A stretch of 64,000 bases of DNA from the NCBI GenBank assembly GCA_964390365.1, contig CAYMHW010000002.1, positions 26,315 to 90,314 of the forward strand. Direction: 5' to 3'. Positions 26,826 to 35,331 of this stretch are shown here, piece by piece (within the stretch, counting starts at the first letter, position 1; every line of letters begins with the position of its first letter). The position numbers and the translations under genes were made by a program. The DNA comes from JALQTD01 sp964390365 (GTDB taxonomy: Bacteria > Bacteroidota > Bacteroidia > Flavobacteriales_D > Sanyastnellaceae). Under the pieces are notes generated by a model. The model saw only the letters and a list, made by a program, of their open reading frames with translations. It did not search any database and had not been told where the DNA came from.

Positions 26826-28217
26826 ATGCGCAACGTAAAACAAACACAGTCCATGACGCCCATTGATTTGGTTCACAACCGGTTGATTCGGTTTCGCTTG
26901 GTGCTGTTTGCGGTCTGCACAATTGGGAGCTTCGGGGTTCGCTGCCAACCCGATTTGAGCCGTTGGGTTCAACTCGTCGACCAGCGGGCGGAGTACCCCG
27001 ACTTTGCGGAATTTGCCGAACGCCATCCCGAGGCGTTTGAAGCAGGTGCGGTTCCGCATTTGGCCCGTGAAATTGGAGAACTCGATGCCCTCGAAAGCCG
27101 CCTGCTTGAGTGGGAAAACCTGCCTGCTCTTGAGGACGAGGCGGTGCAAGCGCTCCTCGCGAATGGGATGCACCGGTGGCAGATCGTCGCAGCGCTCGCT
27201 GACTTGTACCTGCCGGAGATTCAGCCCGTGGTGGAGGCCGCGGGGTTGCCGCGTTCGTTTGCTTGGCTGCCCGCGCTGTTGACCGGATTCGATTACGCCT
27301 ATGAAGGGCCGGGGGACCGTGCAGGGTTGTGGGCGTTGGATTGGCCTTCAGCCCAAATCCTCCTCGACTTCACCGATCCCGGCACCGACCCTCGGATGTA
27401 CGTGAACCAATGCACGGAGGCCGCTGTGACTCAACTGGCCGTGCTCGCCGAGCGGTTCCCCGGTGAGCCGCACCGGGTGCTGGTGGCCTATGTGAAGGGC
27501 CCGGGCTTCGCACGCAACTGGGGAGGCCTGCCCGGTGAGGATGCCGGATTGGATGAGTGGCTCACGCTGTACCGGGTGGTGGCGCGGCTCTGGGAGAACT
27601 TGGAGCGGGACCGCACCACGGTCGCATGGGTGAAGGACTTTTCGACGTGGGAGCGCGTGCCGTGTCCGGGGCCGGTGGATCGCGTGGCCTTGGTGGAATG
27701 GGCAGGCATGGACCGCAGGGCTCAGCGCACGTACTTGCCTTGGTGGACGGGAGCGGAGCTCGACTGTGGCGCATGGGAGGCCGCGGAAGTGCGGTTGCCT
27801 TCGGATTTGGCCCAGCGACTCGCGGACGTCGACTGGAGCACTTGGACGCCGCACACCTTCAGCGATTACAGCCAATCCTCTACGACCGTCCACCGCGTGC
27901 GAAGCGGCGACGTGCTCGGGCTCATCGCCCGCCGCTACGGGGTCACGGTCCGCGAAATCAAGGAATGGAACGGGCTCAATAACGACCTCATCCGCGTCGG
28001 TCAAACCCTTGAAATTCGAGGGGTCATCGACTCCGCACAAGCCCCAACCCCTGGCCCCGCATCCCGTCGGTACACCATCCACACCGTCGAGCCGGGCCAA
28101 ACCCTTTGGAGCATCAGCCGCATGTACCCCGGAACCAGCGTCGATGCCATCCTCGAACTCAACCCCGATGCCGAGCCCTTGCTTGCCGGTTCCACCCTGC
28201 GCATCCCCCTTCCATGA
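26826..28217 (+). CDS. LysM protein with inactive lytic-transglycosylase-like domain
   Basis: 463 aa. Signal-type hydrophobic segment near residues 23-40. Residues about 135-260 resemble the SLT fold of MltD (GLPRSFAWLPALLTGFDY... GLWALDWPSA), but the position of the catalytic Glu in the LPxIES motif is Leu (L152). Two LysM domains follow at about 353-397 and 414-462, which bind peptidoglycan-type glycans. A second in-frame ATG at residue 10 is a possible start. It overlaps the next gene by 4 bp and leads a four-gene operon with two SGNH hydrolases and an MBOAT. I infer a glycan-binding, non-hydrolytic role. Confidence 0.8.
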   Translation: MRNVKQTQSMTPIDLVHNRLIRFRLVLFAVCTIGSFGVRCQPDLSRWVQLVDQRAEYPDFAEFAERHPEAFEAGAVPHLAREIGELDALESRLLEWENLPALEDEAVQALLANGMHRWQIVAALADLYLPEIQPVVEAAGLPRSFAWLPALLTGFDYAYEGPGDRAGLWALDWPSAQILLDFTDPGTDPRMYVNQCTEAAVTQLAVLAERFPGEPHRVLVAYVKGPGFARNWGGLPGEDAGLDEWLTLYRVVARLWENLERDRTTVAWVKDFSTWERVPCPGPVDRVALVEWAGMDRRAQRTYLPWWTGAELDCGAWEAAEVRLPSDLAQRLADVDWSTWTPHTFSDYSQSSTTVHRVRSGDVLGLIARRYGVTVREIKEWNGLNNDLIRVGQTLEIRGVIDSAQAPTPGPASRRYTIHTVEPGQTLWSISRMYPGTSVDAILELNPDAEPLLAGSTLRIPLP

Positions 28218-29827
28218 GCGACGCGAACGCCCCCCACGGCTTGGGCCGCACGTTGCTGTTCATTGCGATCGTCGCATCCGTGAGCGCCGTGGCCTCTTGG
28301 AACGGTTGGGCACTTCGCATTGGCGACACCACGGTGCTTTCCTTTCCGGAATGGGGCGAACACGAGGATTCCATGCGGGTGGTCGTTGCACCCGGGGACG
28401 TCGAGGCGCTGCTTGCCACCTACGAGGAAGAGCCGATGCCAGCGGATTCTCTGGAGGTGGACTCACTCGAGGTGGCGCCCCCCCTTCCTGAATTGGCGGC
28501 TTGGCTCACCCAAACGCAAGCCGCAGCTGCACTGACCGGGGATTCGGTGGAGGCGCTCCGCACGCTCAACGGCGCATGGGCAAAACGGCGGGCAGCAGGC
28601 ACCTGGAAGCCCGAGGCCCTTCATCCCAACCTGCACTTTCGAGGGGATTCCACGGCATTCCAAGCGCTTTGGCGGTTCTTCGAGGCGGCGACTTCAGGAG
28701 GGAAAGCCACGCACGTCGTGCATTTCGGCGATTCCCAAATCGAAGGGGACCGCATCACGTCAGAACTCCGGCACGCCTTTCAACGGCGTTGGGGCGGCAC
28801 CGGGCCTGGTTTGGTTTCTGCCGTGCCCCAAGCGCAGATGCCCGGATTTGTGCACGAAGCGGATGGGTGGCGGCGGTACGCCCTCTTCGGCAAACGCGAC
28901 ACCACCCTGGGGCACGAGCGCTACGGCCTGCTGGCCACGGTGGGCCGCTGGGAAGCCGGTGACGCGGCCGAATGGACCGACCCCATCGCGCTCCGCACCC
29001 GGAACATGGGCCATGCGCGCAACCGCATTTGGGAATCGCTGCACGTTTTGGCGGGGCCATTGGACCGGGACAGTTTGGCCGTCCAAATCCAATGCGATTC
29101 CACAACCTACGGCGCTTGGCTGAAGGGCAACAGCATTTCGAGCGCACTCCACGTCGCCCTCCCCCCTGCCTGCCGCGAGGTGCAGGTGCGCTTCGAGGCG
29201 CCCGGCCCCGACGTGAATGCGATTGGCTTCTATTCGGACACCGGGGTGGTCGTCCACAACGTCCCGATGCGCGGGAGCTCCGGCACCCTGTTCAGGAAGA
29301 CGGATCGGGCGCATTGGACGGCGCAGGTGAAGGCGCTGAATCCGGGTTTGGTCCTGTTGCAATACGGCGGAAACACGGTGCCTTACGTGGAAGACGAGGC
29401 GGAGGCGCGGCAGTACGCGCGCTGGCTCGCGTCCCAAATTCAGCTGTTCAAAGCGACGCTCCCGGGCGTGCCCATCGTCCTCATCGGCCCCTCCGACATG
29501 TCCACGAAAGATGGCCTGAACTTCGTCACGTATCCCCTGTTGCCGGCCGTTCGCCAGGCGATGATGGCCATGGCTCGGGAGGAGCACGTGCTGTTTTGGG
29601 ACCTCTTCGCGGTGATGGGAGGCCAAAATTCAATGCCCGCCTGGGTCGCAGCCGACCCCGCGCTGGCCGCCGCGGACCACATCCACTTCACGGGACGCGG
29701 AGCGCGCCGCGTCGGTGCGTTGCTCGGTGAGTCGTTCGAAGCGGAGTACCGATTGTGGACGGCCGCATTGACCACGCCGCCCTTGGTGGCGGATTCGTTG
29801 AACCCCGACTCGACGACCTCGCCATGA
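28214..29827 (+). CDS. SGNH/GDSL hydrolase family membrane-anchored protein
   Basis: 537 aa. An N-terminal membrane segment (about residues 13-30) is followed by an acidic linker and an SGNH domain. Catalytic S174 lies in HFGDSQIEGD, an NTVPY block carries the Asn, and D488/H491 lie in DHIHF. Layout resembles AlgJ/AlgX and PatB-type O-acetyltransferases or esterases that act with MBOAT proteins. The start is set by the ATGA overlap. It probably transfers or removes acyl groups on an envelope glycan (inference from family and operon). Confidence 0.82.
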   Translation: MSDANAPHGLGRTLLFIAIVASVSAVASWNGWALRIGDTTVLSFPEWGEHEDSMRVVVAPGDVEALLATYEEEPMPADSLEVDSLEVAPPLPELAAWLTQTQAAAALTGDSVEALRTLNGAWAKRRAAGTWKPEALHPNLHFRGDSTAFQALWRFFEAATSGGKATHVVHFGDSQIEGDRITSELRHAFQRRWGGTGPGLVSAVPQAQMPGFVHEADGWRRYALFGKRDTTLGHERYGLLATVGRWEAGDAAEWTDPIALRTRNMGHARNRIWESLHVLAGPLDRDSLAVQIQCDSTTYGAWLKGNSISSALHVALPPACREVQVRFEAPGPDVNAIGFYSDTGVVVHNVPMRGSSGTLFRKTDRAHWTAQVKALNPGLVLLQYGGNTVPYVEDEAEARQYARWLASQIQLFKATLPGVPIVLIGPSDMSTKDGLNFVTYPLLPAVRQAMMAMAREEHVLFWDLFAVMGGQNSMPAWVAADPALAAADHIHFTGRGARRVGALLGESFEAEYRLWTAALTTPPLVADSLNPDSTTSP

Positions 29828-31170
29828 CTCCACGAAGCCTGGGATTGATCGGCCTGATGATGTGCTTGGCGTTGCTGTCGAGTGAGCGCCCGCCAACGCG
29901 CTCATGGGATTGGAAACCGGGCCGATACGACACCCTCCTCCGCACGTTGCCTTTGCGGCCCCAAGCGCTGCAGTTTCCTGGTGGGCGCGCCACGTTTGAC
30001 GCGGTGAACGAGCGGCTGGCGCAAGCCCTGCTCGACGGCACCGGCTCGCTGCGGGTGGTGCACGTGGGGGGCTCGCACGTGCAGGCCGGTTGGATGGGCG
30101 ACCAAATCAGGCAACGGTGGCTGGATTTGGCCGGAACCACCTGCAGCCGAGGCCTCATCGCCCCCTATCGGATGGCGGGCACCAACACACCGCCCAAAGT
30201 CCGGACGGAATTCACGGGCAGCTGGAGCGGAAACCGCTGTTCGCGCAGTCGGCACCAAGGTCCCTTCGGTGGGACGGGACTGAGTGCAGTCACCTTCGAT
30301 GAGTCGGCGACTTGGTGGCACGTGGCGGTGCGCTCGGATTCTTCCCGCTACTTCAGCGAGGTGGTGACCGTGCTCGGCGAGTCGAACGGACTGCGGCCGC
30401 GATGGGACGGACCGGAAACGGGCGTGAGCGTGGCGCCGTTGGAAGGCGCGACGGGGTGGCGCATGGCGTTCGACGCGCCGGTGGATACGCTGTTCCTCGG
30501 GTTGGAACCGGACTCGGGTGCGGTCGAAGGCCCGCGCTGGTTCCGCTTGCACGGCCTCGTCGCCGAATCACCGAGCTGCCCGTGCGAGGGGCTGGTGTAC
30601 CACGAAATCGGAAACAACGGAGCGAGCACGGCCAGTGTGCTGCGCGGAGTCGGCGATGAAGCGTTCGCCCGGGATTGGCAGGCGCTGGCGCCGGATTTGG
30701 TCATCTTCGGAATCGGCATCAACGACGCGCACGGGCCCGCGGAACGCTTCGACGCGGATGCCTTTGTCCAGCGGTACGACAGCCTCGTGGGGGCCATTCA
30801 GGCCGTGGCTCCGGAAACTGCCTTCCTGTACCTCACGAACACCGACAGCTACTACGGTCGGCGGCCCAACCCCTCCGCGCTCGCGGTGCGCGAAGCCATG
30901 TTCAGCTTGGCGAAGCGGCAGGGCGCTGCGGTGTTCGATCTCTTCGATGCGATGGGCGGTTTGGGGTCCGTCCAAGTGTGGGAAGACGCCGGCTTCGCCC
31001 GTTCTGATCGGATTCACTTCACCCGGGACGGCTACCGCGTGTTGGCGGATTTGTACTGGGACGCGTTGCTCGATTCGTGGACCGAATCGGACGCCGTGGA
31101 GCGCCGCCGCGTCCGCATTCAATCGCCCGATCGCACCCAACCGACTGACTCGTTGACATGGAAATCCTGA
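29824..31170 (+). CDS. Second SGNH hydrolase-like protein of the O-acylation operon
   Basis: 448 aa with an N-terminal signal or anchor segment. Block I is VGGSHVQ (S84) instead of GDS, block III includes GIGINDAHG, and the C-terminal dyad is D395/H398 in DRIHF. It is distantly similar to the upstream SGNH protein, so the pair looks like an old duplication with divergence. ATGA overlap upstream and a 13-bp overlap with the MBOAT gene downstream. It likely acts on the periplasmic side as an acyltransferase or esterase. Confidence 0.8.
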   Translation: MTPRSLGLIGLMMCLALLSSERPPTRSWDWKPGRYDTLLRTLPLRPQALQFPGGRATFDAVNERLAQALLDGTGSLRVVHVGGSHVQAGWMGDQIRQRWLDLAGTTCSRGLIAPYRMAGTNTPPKVRTEFTGSWSGNRCSRSRHQGPFGGTGLSAVTFDESATWWHVAVRSDSSRYFSEVVTVLGESNGLRPRWDGPETGVSVAPLEGATGWRMAFDAPVDTLFLGLEPDSGAVEGPRWFRLHGLVAESPSCPCEGLVYHEIGNNGASTASVLRGVGDEAFARDWQALAPDLVIFGIGINDAHGPAERFDADAFVQRYDSLVGAIQAVAPETAFLYLTNTDSYYGRRPNPSALAVREAMFSLAKRQGAAVFDLFDAMGGLGSVQVWEDAGFARSDRIHFTRDGYRVLADLYWDALLDSWTESDAVERRRVRIQSPDRTQPTDSLTWKS

Positions 31171-32864
31171 ACGACTTGATGGACTGGTTCGCCTTCAATC
31201 CGGAGGCGCCGTTGACGTTCACCCGCGTGAGCTTTTGGGTATTCCTCGGGGCCGTCATCGCGGGGTTCGCCCTGCTGGAGAAGCGAGTGGCCATGCGGAA
31301 TGCCTTCCTGTTTGCGGTCAGCCTCTTGTTTTACTGGAAAACCAGCGGGTGGTTCTTCCTGATTTTGCTTTTTTCCACGGGGAGCGATTGGTGGATTGGG
31401 CAACGCATCGGGCGGGCGCAAGGTGCGGGGCGCAAGGGGTGGCTGGCGCTGAGTTTGGTCATCAACCTGCTCGTGCTCTTCTATTTCAAGTACGCCTACT
31501 TTTTCGCTGACAGCCTGAATCCGCTGCTGGGCACGCATTGGCAGCCTTCGAATGCCTTCGGTGAGTTGGCAAATGCAGCGCTGGGCACGTCGTTTCGCGT
31601 GGACCGCATTTTGCTCCCGGTGGGCATCAGTTTTTACACCTTCCAAACCATGTCCTACGCCATCGACGTGTACCGGAAGGAGATCGAGCCCGTGCGCAAT
31701 CCGCTGGACTTCGGCTTTTACGTCAGCTTCTTCCCGCAATTGGTGGCCGGCCCCATCGTGCGGGCACGCGATTTCATTCCGCAGCTGTACCAGCCGTATG
31801 CGCTAACGCGGGCGGGTTTTGGGATGGGGCTTTTTTGGATCCTCAACGGCCTTGTAAAGAAGGTATGGCTGGCGGATTACCTCGCTGTGAACCTGGTGGA
31901 CCGGGTGTTTTCCCGGCCCGAGGCGTATTCCGGGTTCGAGAACTTGCTGGGCCTGTATGCCTACAGTTTGCAGGTGTATGCGGATTTCAGCGGGTACACG
32001 GACATGGCAATCGGGGTGGCGATTTGGCTGGGCTTCCGTTTGCCCCAAAACTTCAACGCGCCCTACAAGGCGCGCAACGTGGGCGAGTTCTGGAAACGCT
32101 GGCACATGAGTTTGTCCACCTGGTTGAAGGACTACCTCTACATCCCGATGGGGGGCAACCGGAGCGGCTCGCTGTTCACGGCCATCACCTCGGGCTTCAT
32201 CCTGCTGTTCTTCGCGCTGTTGGTGCCCGATCCCGGGGTGCTGCTCGTGGTGGCCGGTGTGCTGTGCCTCGTCATCGGCGCCGCCCTGTGGTTTCCGCGG
32301 TTCAAACGGTGGGGCATCACGAACATCAACGTCATGCTGACGATGCTCATCGGCGGGTTGTGGCACGGCGCCAGCTGGAATTTTGTGCTGTGGGGAGGAC
32401 TCAATGGCCTCGGCATCGTCGTTTACAAACTGTGGCGCAAGGTGAGCCCGTGGGAAGGCAACGACCGGTGGTGGAAGCCGGTGGTGGGCGGTCTGGTGAC
32501 GTTTCACTTCATCACCGCAACTCGGATTTGGTTCCGCTCAGGCAGCAAGACCACGTGGGAAACGCTCGGCGAAGGGCACAACCTGCTGACGGAGTGGTTC
32601 ACGGCCAACGCCATAATCGCCCAACTCGGGCGCATTGCGGAAAGTCCCTTCCTGGAAATCATCCGAGGCTACGCGCCGCTCATCGCCCTGATGGCCCTCG
32701 GCTACGCCATTCACCTCCTGCCGGACGCATGGAAGGAGCGCTATCGGAAAGGATTCAGCGAGGCGCCGCTCCCGGTCCAAATCCTCGCAACGGTGCTCGG
32801 CATCAGCGTGGCCTGGGGGGCCATGCAAGCCGGTATGCAGCCGTTCATTTACTTCCAGTTCTGA
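31158..32864 (+). CDS. MBOAT family O-acyltransferase (AlgI-like)
   Basis: 568 aa, about 10-12 membrane helices. AlgI-type signatures: LPVGISFYTFQTMSYAIDVY, FFPQLVAGPIVRA, FWKRWHMSLSTWLKDYLYIP and the active-site WHGASWNF with H403. Such proteins pass acyl groups (usually acetyl) across the inner membrane to periplasmic SGNH partners, as in alginate and peptidoglycan O-acetylation. Two SGNH genes precede it in the same operon, which fits this. The glycan target is not indicated by the sequence. Confidence 0.9.
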   Translation: MEILNDLMDWFAFNPEAPLTFTRVSFWVFLGAVIAGFALLEKRVAMRNAFLFAVSLLFYWKTSGWFFLILLFSTGSDWWIGQRIGRAQGAGRKGWLALSLVINLLVLFYFKYAYFFADSLNPLLGTHWQPSNAFGELANAALGTSFRVDRILLPVGISFYTFQTMSYAIDVYRKEIEPVRNPLDFGFYVSFFPQLVAGPIVRARDFIPQLYQPYALTRAGFGMGLFWILNGLVKKVWLADYLAVNLVDRVFSRPEAYSGFENLLGLYAYSLQVYADFSGYTDMAIGVAIWLGFRLPQNFNAPYKARNVGEFWKRWHMSLSTWLKDYLYIPMGGNRSGSLFTAITSGFILLFFALLVPDPGVLLVVAGVLCLVIGAALWFPRFKRWGITNINVMLTMLIGGLWHGASWNFVLWGGLNGLGIVVYKLWRKVSPWEGNDRWWKPVVGGLVTFHFITATRIWFRSGSKTTWETLGEGHNLLTEWFTANAIIAQLGRIAESPFLEIIRGYAPLIALMALGYAIHLLPDAWKERYRKGFSEAPLPVQILATVLGISVAWGAMQAGMQPFIYFQF

Positions 32865-32895
32865 GGTTGACCGCTCAATCTGCGGGCTCAACCTC
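32863..32895. terminator. Hairpin between the MBOAT gene and the small lipoprotein gene
   Basis: Perfect arms GAGGTTGA/TCAACCTC with an inner CCGC/GCGG stem and a TCAATCT loop. It spans the two convergent stops. No T-run, so it may act as a weak bidirectional terminator or mRNA 3'-end structure. Confidence 0.35.
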
Positions 32896-33036
32896 CACCC
32901 ATTCGGTGTCTCCGTAGGCGCTGCACTGCGCGTGGCGCGTGCCACAGCTGGTCAACAGCACGGCGAAAAACAAGGTACCCAATGCGGCGATGATGAACCG
33001 CTGAAGGTTCGTGTGGTCAAGTGGACGGGAGGTCAT
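32875..33036 (-). CDS. Small lipoprotein (53 aa)
   Basis: Hydrophobic N-terminal stretch followed by LLTSCGTRHAQCSAYG, with a lipobox Cys at residue 31 and a second Cys at 38. The C-terminal tail is acidic. The Cys-Ser-Ala-Tyr-Gly segment resembles tiny Bacteroidota lipoproteins I have seen annotated as hypothetical (from memory, not searched). It converges on the MBOAT operon. Function unknown. Real-gene evidence is the well-formed lipoprotein signal and an otherwise empty 271-bp interval. Confidence 0.6.
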   Translation of the reverse strand: MTSRPLDHTNLQRFIIAALGTLFFAVLLTSCGTRHAQCSAYGDTEWVEVEPAD

Positions 33037-33110
33037 GGCGCAAGTCAAATGATCTGGTGTGGTTTCAGAAACGAGCGAACGCCCAATTTAGTGCATCCTG
33101 CCCTTCGAAT

Positions 33111-33118
33111 TACCTTTG
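33111..33118 (+). promoter_or_regulatory. -7 element TACCTTTG of the gene at 33136
   Basis: Exact TAnnTTTG, 17 nt from the ATG; supports the start at 33136. Confidence 0.5.
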
Positions 33119-33135
33119 CGGCAGAATTCGCCCCC

Positions 33136-33468
33136 ATGACCCCTCCCCCTTCCCAACGCCGAACCGTCGCCCTGACCTTGGCGACCCTGCTCTGCTTGCA
33201 CGGTGTGTTTTTTTTTAACCACTTGGTTTCGTGGCCGTTGCCGGTGTGGTTGCAGCAGCTTGATGCGGGATTGGCGAGCCAGCGGGCGGTGCTGATGATC
33301 CTGGAGGGCATCGCAGCGGCGGTGTTGTTCGTGGACCTCATCACGCGGTTTGATGAATTGGACCCGCGGGTGCGGCCGCTGCATGTGCTGCTCGTCGCGT
33401 TGGGGGTCATCGGGGTGTTGGCCCAAATCTTCGTCTTCTTCCTCGACTCCGCCCTCTCCCTCGCCTGA
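33136..33468 (+). CDS. Small integral membrane protein, unknown function
   Basis: 110 aa with three hydrophobic segments (about residues 11-27, 46-64 and 84-104). No recognised motif. The ATG is chosen because it follows a TAnnTTTG box by the usual distance; upstream in-frame starts would lie inside the promoter region. It converges on the next gene with one base between stops. Confidence 0.65.
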   Translation: MTPPPSQRRTVALTLATLLCLHGVFFFNHLVSWPLPVWLQQLDAGLASQRAVLMILEGIAAAVLFVDLITRFDELDPRVRPLHVLLVALGVIGVLAQIFVFFLDSALSLA

Positions 33469-33469
33469 C

Positions 33470-34219
33470 TCAGTCCAGCTGGTACTGGTAGTCCCCGTCG
33501 TCCAAGCGATCCGGCAACGTGACGAAGAGGCGGAATCGCTGCTTGACGTATTGAATGAACTCGTACTGGGACCAGGTTTGGAGCATCACATCCCCGGGAT
33601 CGCAAAACGCGATGAAGGCATCAAACTCCTCCGGCTCCAAGTCGATGATTTCGTAGTCGACGTACTTGATGAACAGCTCGAGGAGCAGGGCCCGGCGTCG
33701 GTCGTCGTTCTCCAAACGCGCCACCTCCCGCTTTGAGCGTTCGTCGCGGTTGAGCATTTGGTATAAGAACGTGATGGGACTGCTCAAGGCATCGACGGAA
33801 GACACGCGATAATCCGCCTCATCGTAGCCCAACGCCTTGATGTCATTCAGGATCTCCCGGAGCTCCCGCGGCGCGACCACCTCGGCAATGCCCACGTTCA
33901 CCTGCAACCGGTGCAAGGCAATGTCCACGTTGATCGACGCCGAATCGAACGGCACCACCCAATTCCGCGTATGGAACCCGATTGCCCCCACCGCCAAGGT
34001 GTCCCCCGGCGTGGCCGCCAGCACGAACTCCCCCATGGCATCGACGATGAGCCCTCCCCCATTGCCGTTCCGATTCACGACCATCGCGGCGGGCACATAA
34101 CGTCCGCGCTCATCCGTCACGGAGCCGGAAACGAACACGCGATCAGGCTGCTGCGCCTGCGTGGTCAAGGGCATCCCCACGAGCATCCCCCACAAAAACT
34201 TCCGGAAAACTGGTCGCAT
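33470..34219 (-). CDS. Exported protein with carboxypeptidase-regulatory-like domain
   Basis: 249 aa with signal peptide ending near TTQAQ. The N-terminal ~90 mature residues (VSGSVTDERGRYVPAAMVV... GEFVLAATPGDTLAVGAIGF) form a CarboxypepD_reg-like beta domain as found at the front of TonB-dependent receptors. The rest is helical and charged, with SSPITFLYQML and many Glu/Arg. There is no TonB receptor barrel. Bacteroidota homologues of this layout are hypothetical. A TAACTTTC near-match lies 6 nt from the ATG, inside the 41-bp spacer shared with divergent meaB. Confidence 0.72.
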   Translation of the reverse strand: MRPVFRKFLWGMLVGMPLTTQAQQPDRVFVSGSVTDERGRYVPAAMVVNRNGNGGGLIVDAMGEFVLAATPGDTLAVGAIGFHTRNWVVPFDSASINVDIALHRLQVNVGIAEVVAPRELREILNDIKALGYDEADYRVSSVDALSSPITFLYQMLNRDERSKREVARLENDDRRRALLLELFIKYVDYEIIDLEPEEFDAFIAFCDPGDVMLQTWSQYEFIQYVKQRFRLFVTLPDRLDDGDYQYQLD

Positions 34220-34248
34220 CAGGTCGAAAGTTACGGATTGAAAAATGC

Positions 34249-34256
34249 TAATTTCG
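34249..34256 (+). promoter_or_regulatory. -7-like element TAATTTCG of meaB
   Basis: TAnnTTCG variant exactly 4 nt from the ATG; a leaderless mRNA is implied if used. Confidence 0.4.
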
Positions 34257-34260
34257 AGGC

Positions 34261-35331
34261 ATGCCGCCAACATCTGCCAATTCCTCGAAGCGCGATGCCG
34301 CACGCCACCGCGCCGCGGAGCGCATCCGGCGTGCCACGGCTCACCGGCAACCGCCGGACGAGTGGGCACAGGAGTTGGTCGGCGGGGATCGGGACGCCCT
34401 GTCCCGGGCCATCACGTTGGTGGAAAGCCGTTCACTTGCGGACCGCCCCGCCGCGGAAGCCTTGCTCGAGTCGGTGGGGCGCTTGGAAGTGGGGGCCCGT
34501 GCCGTGCGGGTGGGCATCACCGGCATTCCGGGCGTGGGCAAGAGCACATTCATCGAGCGCTTTGGCCAAACCCTGATCCAAGCCGGCCACCGGGTCGCCG
34601 TCTTGGCGGTCGACCCCTCGAGCCAGCGATCGCACGGCAGCCTCCTCGGAGACAAAACCCGGATGGAGCAGCTGGTGCGTCACCCCCATGCCTTTGTTCG
34701 CCCCAGCCCCGCCGCGGATGCCCTTGGAGGCGTCAACCGCGCGACCTCGGAAGCCATCGCCCTGTGCGAAGCCGCCGGCTACGACCGGATCTTGGTCGAA
34801 ACGGTGGGTGTCGGGCAGTCGGAAACCGCCGTTCGGGAAATGACCGACATCTTCCTGTTGTTGCTCATCAGCGGGGCGGGCGATGACTTGCAAGGCATCA
34901 AGCGCGGCATCATGGAGATGGCCGATGCCGTCGTCGTGAACAAGGCCGATGGAGCTGGGATCGAGGCGGCGCGCCGGACGGCCCAAGAATGCGCCTCCGC
35001 TCTGCATTTGCTTCCTCCGGCACCCCACGGCAGCCCCGTCGAAGTGTTCACGGCGAGCGGTTTGGAAGGGCAAGGATTGGAGGCGGTAGCCGCGCATTTG
35101 GCCCACCTTGAACGCACTTGGATTGCTTCCGGATGGTGGGCGCAGCAGCGGACGGCACAGCGCATGGAACGCTTCGAGCGGCAAGTCAGGGAGCGGCTGC
35201 TGGACCGCGCGATCAACAAAGCCGAATTGAAGGCGTTATGGGAACGCTTACAAACTCAGGTAGCACACGGGCAAATTTCACCCTATTCTGCAGCGAACCT
35301 CTTCGTGAATAACGTAGATTCGTCTATATGA
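34261..35331 (+). CDS. meaB: Methylmalonyl-CoA mutase-associated GTPase MeaB
   Basis: 356 aa G3E-type P-loop GTPase that protects and reloads adenosylcobalamin-dependent methylmalonyl-CoA mutase. P-loop GIPGVGKST, then AVDPSSQRSHGSLLGDKTRM, ETVGVGQSE and NKADG, in family order. No mutase subunit gene lies within the window, so its partner must be elsewhere. A 4-bp overlap with the following degenerate kinase gene suggests co-transcription. Confidence 0.94.
   Translation: MPPTSANSSKRDAARHRAAERIRRATAHRQPPDEWAQELVGGDRDALSRAITLVESRSLADRPAAEALLESVGRLEVGARAVRVGITGIPGVGKSTFIERFGQTLIQAGHRVAVLAVDPSSQRSHGSLLGDKTRMEQLVRHPHAFVRPSPAADALGGVNRATSEAIALCEAAGYDRILVETVGVGQSETAVREMTDIFLLLLISGAGDDLQGIKRGIMEMADAVVVNKADGAGIEAARRTAQECASALHLLPPAPHGSPVEVFTASGLEGQGLEAVAAHLAHLERTWIASGWWAQQRTAQRMERFERQVRERLLDRAINKAELKALWERLQTQVAHGQISPYSAANLFVNNVDSSI

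Noticed and set aside
34261..35331. MeaB as part of a propionate/methylmalonyl-CoA operon
   Set aside because: No mutase subunit or epimerase gene lies nearby; the neighbours are unrelated.
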